Shown here: piece by piece, positions 4,981 to 8,223 of the stretch | Position numbering within the stretch: position 1 is the stretch's first letter | How the letters are laid out: every line of letters begins with the position of its first letter | Origin: Desulfobacteraceae bacterium | GTDB lineage: Bacteria; Desulfobacterota; Desulfobacteria; Desulfobacterales; Desulfobacteraceae | DNA: 8,223 nt | Reading direction: 5' to 3' | Assembly: GCA_024225895.1 (NCBI GenBank) | Contig: JAAEMC010001120.1 | Span: 1-8,223, forward strand | Notes under the pieces: model-generated | The model's database searches: none | Told to the model about the DNA's origin: nothing | Seen by the model: the letters and a program-made list of their open reading frames with translations, nothing else | Translations under genes and position numbers: made by a program

Positions 4981-6276
4981 ATGACCATCCAGGATCTGGC
5001 TTCAGGATGTAAAAAAGCCGCTATTTTCATGGCCGCTCTTTCTGCGGATGTGAAAAATAAGGCATTATCAGAAATTGTTGCAGCCCTGTATAACCATCAA
5101 GATATAATAATTAAGGCCAACCAAAAAGACTTGGAACAGGCCAGGGGCGAAAATCTGGACCCGCCGTTGTTGAAACGGCTCAAATTTGACGCGGATAAAA
5201 TCAAGGAAGCCTGCCAGGGGCTTGAAAGTTTAATTGCTTTGGAAGATCCTGTAAATGACACCCAGAAGGCTTTGGAACTGGATACCGGCCTGGAACTTTA
5301 CAAGGTCAGCCGCCCCATCGGAGTCATTGGCGTGATTTTTGAATCCCGTCCAGATGCCCTGGTTCAAATTGCAAGTCTCTGTTTAAAAAGCGGCAATGCA
5401 GTATTGCTCAAAGGCGGCAGTGAGGCTGCCGGGACCAATGCGGTTTTGGCAAGGATTATTTCAGATGCGACCATGGCGGCACAGCTTCCCCTTGGATGGC
5501 TGGGCTTGTTGGAAACCCGTGAAGATGTGGCTGATATGCTTTGCCTGGATCACTATATCGACCTGATCATTCCCAGGGGCAGCAATGCCTTTGTCCGCCA
5601 TATCATGGACAATACTGTCATTCCGGTTCTGGGACATGCAGATGGAATATGTCACCTTTATATAGACAAGTTTGCAGATCATGATATGGCAATTGAGCTG
5701 GCCGTGGATGGAAAATGCCAGTATGTGGCTGTATGCAATGCCACGGAAACCATCCTGGTTCATGAAATTGTTGCATCTCAAATACTGCCGCCATTAAAAG
5801 CGGCTTTGGAAAAACAAAATGTTGAAATCCGAGGCTGCAAAAAAGCCTGCGGCCTTATTGATGTGAAACAGGCAACTAAAGAAGACTGGCAGACCGAATA
5901 TCTGGATTATATCGTTTCCATCAAGGTTGCTGCCTCCATGTCTGAAGCTCTTGAGCATATCAATACCTATGGTTCCGGCCATACAGACGTTATTGTTACC
6001 AATCAAAAAGAACGGGCCGTATCATTCATGGATCTTGCAGACACGGCAGATGCATTCTGGAATTGTTCTTCAAGGTTCAGCGACGGTTTCAGGTTCGGCC
6101 TTGGGGCGGAAGTCGGGATTTCCACAAATAAGATTCACGCCAGGGGACCTGTGGGGCTTGAAGGCCTGATGATCTATCAGTGGCGTTTGATGGGAAAAGG
6201 TCATAAAGTAGCCGACTATGCAGGGCAAAATGCCAGATCCTTTTCACATAAGCCCTTGGGTAAACCCTTTCAATAA
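4981..6276 (+). CDS. proA: Glutamate-5-semialdehyde dehydrogenase (gamma-glutamyl phosphate reductase)
   Basis: This 431-residue enzyme reduces gamma-glutamyl phosphate with NADPH to glutamate-5-semialdehyde, the second step of proline synthesis in the cytoplasm. It has the aldehyde-dehydrogenase fold. Recognisable ProA blocks are VSRPIGVIGVIFESRPD (109-125), VLLKGGSEA (141-149), IIPRGSNAFVRHI (196-208), and KCQYVAVCNATET (245-257) with catalytic C252. Also present are YGSGHTDVIVT (330-340), NCSSRFSDGFRFGLGAEVGIST (361-382, interrupted here only as a span) and HARGPVGLEGL (386-396). Length and order of blocks are normal for the family, with no break. ATG 4981 follows a near-perfect AAGGAGGT (4970-4977) by 3 nt. 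It is the first gene of a two-gene operon; proB starts 15 nt after its stop codon. It is transcribed away from the ABC operon, sharing a 178-nt divergent intergenic region. Confidence 0.97.
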   Translation: MTIQDLASGCKKAAIFMAALSADVKNKALSEIVAALYNHQDIIIKANQKDLEQARGENLDPPLLKRLKFDADKIKEACQGLESLIALEDPVNDTQKALELDTGLELYKVSRPIGVIGVIFESRPDALVQIASLCLKSGNAVLLKGGSEAAGTNAVLARIISDATMAAQLPLGWLGLLETREDVADMLCLDHYIDLIIPRGSNAFVRHIMDNTVIPVLGHADGICHLYIDKFADHDMAIELAVDGKCQYVAVCNATETILVHEIVASQILPPLKAALEKQNVEIRGCKKACGLIDVKQATKEDWQTEYLDYIVSIKVAASMSEALEHINTYGSGHTDVIVTNQKERAVSFMDLADTADAFWNCSSRFSDGFRFGLGAEVGISTNKIHARGPVGLEGLMIYQWRLMGKGHKVADYAGQNARSFSHKPLGKPFQ

Positions 6277-6291
6277 ACGGCGGGGAAAATC

Positions 6292-7425
6292 ATGCCAAGA
6301 GAACGCCTCATCAATGCCGGACGCATTGTGGTCAAGCTGGGCAGCAATGTGATCACGGCCCAGAACAGCCTGAACATGGATGTGATTGAATCCATCTCTT
6401 TTCAAATCAGCAAGCTCATGGACAAGGGGATTGAAGTCCTTTTAGTCTCATCCGGAGCCATGGCAGCCGGTATCCGCAAAATGGGATTGCCGGGCCGGCC
6501 CGAAGAAATCCCCAAGCGCCAGGCCATTTCCGCCATCGGCCAGAGCGGGCTGATGAATGCCTATGAAAAGGTCTTTGATCGATTTGATAAGAAAGTGGCC
6601 CAGATCCTTCTGACCAGTGAAGACTTAGATAACCGAAAACGCTATCTCAATGCCCGAAATTCCCTGCATACCTTAATGGAATGGAAGGTGCTGCCCATAA
6701 TCAACGAGAACGACACCATTATGGTGGAAGAGATCAAGCTGGGGGATAATGACAACCTGGCTGCCATGATTACCCTGCTCATGGATGCGGATTTTTTATT
6801 TATCCTCACGGATATTGAAGGCCTTTATAACAAGGACCCGCGGATTCATCCAGATGCCAGGCTAATTGAAAATGTCACGAGCTTTAAACCGGAAATTGAG
6901 GATTATGCAGGCGATATCCCCGGCACGCTCGGCACCGGCGGTATGCTCAGTAAAATTCAGGCTGCCCGGAAAGTGACCTCTGCCGGTATTCCCATGATTG
7001 TTGCCAAAGGCGATACCCCGGATATCTTACTTAAACTCATGGATGATACAAAGGCCCACGGGACTTATTTCACCCCCAAGGAAAAGAAAATGGCCAGCCG
7101 GAAATGCTGGATTGCCTATACCCTGAAACCCAGGGGTCGGATTATCATTGATGACGGTGCAGCCAATGCCGTAGTGAATAACGGCAAAAGCCTGCTGCCC
7201 TCCGGGATTGTGGATGTGGACGGGGAATTTGGCCAAGGTGCGGCGGTTTCATTTGAAAATACATCTGAAAAATCCCTTGGCATCGGCCTGGTCAATTACA
7301 CTGCATCCGATATCCGCCTGATCAAGGGATTGAAATCTTTTCAGATCGAAAGCTGCCTTGGCGGCAAGCATTATGATGAAGTCATCCACCGGGATAACCT
7401 GGTCGTAAATTCGGAATTGTTGTAG
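6292..7425 (+). CDS. proB: Glutamate 5-kinase with C-terminal PUA domain
   Basis: This 377-residue enzyme phosphorylates the gamma-carboxylate of glutamate with ATP, the first and usually proline-inhibited step of proline synthesis; its unstable product is handed to ProA. The amino-acid-kinase domain covers about residues 8-255. It shows VVKLGSNVIT (13-22) with K15, LVSSGAMAAG (51-60), INENDTI (137-143), GDNDNLAAMI (151-160), TDIEGLYNKDPR (173-184) and GTGGMLSKIQAA (214-225). A PUA domain follows, about 278-375, beginning with RGRIIIDDGA. The full bacterial kinase-plus-PUA length suggests a feedback-regulated tetramer, as in E. coli, though the regulation is inferred from the family. ATG 6292 is preceded by GGGGA (6282-6286), a modest ribosome site. 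Tandem TAG stops end the gene, and an intrinsic terminator lies 50 nt further on. The order proA-proB is the reverse of the common proBA arrangement. Confidence 0.97.
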   Translation: MPRERLINAGRIVVKLGSNVITAQNSLNMDVIESISFQISKLMDKGIEVLLVSSGAMAAGIRKMGLPGRPEEIPKRQAISAIGQSGLMNAYEKVFDRFDKKVAQILLTSEDLDNRKRYLNARNSLHTLMEWKVLPIINENDTIMVEEIKLGDNDNLAAMITLLMDADFLFILTDIEGLYNKDPRIHPDARLIENVTSFKPEIEDYAGDIPGTLGTGGMLSKIQAARKVTSAGIPMIVAKGDTPDILLKLMDDTKAHGTYFTPKEKKMASRKCWIAYTLKPRGRIIIDDGAANAVVNNGKSLLPSGIVDVDGEFGQGAAVSFENTSEKSLGIGLVNYTASDIRLIKGLKSFQIESCLGGKHYDEVIHRDNLVVNSELL

Positions 7426-7475
7426 TAGCTTTACCTGTGTGCCCGTCCATCTGAGAACTGTACAACACCTAATAT

Positions 7476-7505
7476 GGGCAGACACATCGGTCTGACCTTT
7501 TTTTT
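7476..7505 (+). terminator. Intrinsic terminator of the proA-proB operon
   Basis: An 8-bp stem pairs GGGCAGAC (7476-7483) with GTCTGACC (7490-7497), with one mismatch and the loop ACATCG. It is followed at once by eight T residues (7498-7505). The T-run overlaps the stop codon (7504-7506) of the converging iron-sulfur gene. In the opposite direction there is an A-run before the stem but no T-run after it, so termination is convincing only for proAB. Confidence 0.85.
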
Positions 7506-8223
7506 ACCCGGATGATTTCTTTGGCGACACCTGCGGTATCTTAAAGCTGCAAGGAACCACGACCTGGCATTTCCCGCAGACATGGGTGGTTTTTTCAAGG
7601 CCCTTTAAAATATCGGTTTCATCCCGGTTGTAATTAAGGCGTTTCCAGCACCGCTGCCGGTCAATGACATCATCGGGCCTAACTGCTTTGACCGGGCACC
7701 GTTTGGCGCAAACAAGGCATTTATGGCCGTTCTTGTAAAGGCACAATTCTTTCTCCGTGACAAGAGGACTGTCTTCCAACGGGGCATTGGTAACAAGACT
7801 TCCATACCGCCCGGCACACCCTGAAGGCGTTATGAGCTGGGCATTAACCCCAAACCTTCCAATACCGCAAATATATCCCAGGTGTTTGTGGGACCATTGA
7901 GAGACAAGTTTTTTCGGATCAAAATTATGTGTGGCCGGGGTTAAAGCGGTTTCATATCCTTTGCCGGAAAGATACTCTTTGATATGCCGGCAAAAATTTT
8001 CTATCAATTTGTTTGTCGCTTCATAGGTCTTTCCCCAACTCCGGCTGGGGAACTCACCCTTATGGTTTTCTTTGGCAATTTCTTTGGACAGGGGGATGAA
8101 AAAGGAAACCACTGATTTTACCGTGGGTAAAAGGTCTTGGGGAAGGGCATGGTCAGGTGCAGCGATCCGTGGCAGGATTTCAAAGCGCTTGTCTGCTCTG
8201 GCCGTTGCCAGAAGCGGTGTCCG
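7504..8223 (-). CDS. Epoxyqueuosine-reductase-like double [4Fe-4S] protein (5' end beyond right edge)
   Basis: The reverse frame is open from the stop codon at 7506-7504 to the window edge, giving 239 visible residues. The first possible internal start, a GTG at 8112, is not the true start. The 37 codons upstream of it continue a typical family sequence (R-T-P-L-L onward, then LPQDLLPTVKSVVSFFIPL). The middle segment, WSHKHLGYICGIGRFGVNAQLIT then GCAGRYGSLVTNAPL, is the conserved core shared with QueG-type proteins. The iron-sulfur part holds CxxCxxxCP (visible residues 169, 172, 176), a preceding C161, C192, and a final C216-x2-C219-x5-C225. It ends soon after, without the C-terminal HEAT-like region of true QueG. 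It is therefore better called a QueG-like ferredoxin-domain protein of unknown substrate, probably an anaerobe redox enzyme, than the queuosine enzyme itself. It converges on proAB. Confidence 0.85.
   Translation of the reverse strand, partial: RTPLLATARADKRFEILPRIAAPDHALPQDLLPTVKSVVSFFIPLSKEIAKENHKGEFPSRSWGKTYEATNKLIENFCRHIKEYLSGKGYETALTPATHNFDPKKLVSQWSHKHLGYICGIGRFGVNAQLITPSGCAGRYGSLVTNAPLEDSPLVTEKELCLYKNGHKCLVCAKRCPVKAVRPDDVIDRQRCWKRLNYNRDETDILKGLEKTTHVCGKCQVVVPCSFKIPQVSPKKSSG

Noticed and set aside
4803..5030. N-terminal extension of the ABC ATPase reading frame by 76 codons
   Set aside because: The added residues have no family similarity, overlap the start of proA on the other strand and span the promoter/operator region. 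The ATG at 4802 gives a normal ATPase N-terminus.
8110..8112. GTG at 8112 as the real start of the iron-sulfur protein
   Set aside because: The frame continues to the edge with sequence typical of the family N-terminus, so the gene is cut by the window.

Overview
The window looks like a chromosomal segment of an anaerobic, moderate-GC Deltaproteobacterium (Desulfobacterota, perhaps a Desulfobacteraceae-type sulfate reducer). That assignment is an inference from overall protein character: a one-domain class III cyclase of the type common in Proteobacteria, an epoxyqueuosine-reductase-like iron-sulfur protein, and a proA-proB pair. Nothing in the window proves the taxon.

Layout. The left part (1-4802) is entirely minus-strand. 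In transcription order it holds an ABC ATPase (4802-3951), a six-helix permease (3961-3182), a short GntR/YtrA-type repressor (3180-2812), a membrane-anchored DUF2807 'head GIN' beta-repeat protein (2815-2105), an exported DUF4097-type beta-repeat protein (2072-1224), a class III adenylate/guanylate cyclase (1178-354), and the first 60 codons of a Tat-signal protein that leaves the window (180-1). The first four genes are overlapping or 1 nt apart, so they form one operon. The fifth follows after 32 nt and the cyclase after 45 nt with no visible terminator between, so they may share the transcript. The operon starts at a good sigma70-type promoter (TTGACT-N17-TATCTT) with an A/T tract upstream. 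An AGTGTA-N12-CACACT dyad lies over the predicted start point and matches the YtrA-family operator pattern. This predicts a self-repressed ABC transporter / surface-repeat-protein module, probably for envelope stress or an antimicrobial or membrane-active compound.

The right part (4981-7425) is a plus-strand proA-proB operon for the first two steps of proline synthesis from glutamate, transcribed divergently from the ABC operon. It ends in a clear intrinsic terminator. Converging on that terminator is a minus-strand double [4Fe-4S] protein related to epoxyqueuosine reductase (7504 to the right edge), whose N-terminus is outside the window.

Most interesting points: the promoter/operator architecture of the ABC-GntR operon, and the pairing of that operon with two different beta-solenoid proteins, one with an 18-residue and one with a 20-residue repeat. 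No CRISPR array, rRNA, tRNA or transposase was seen.
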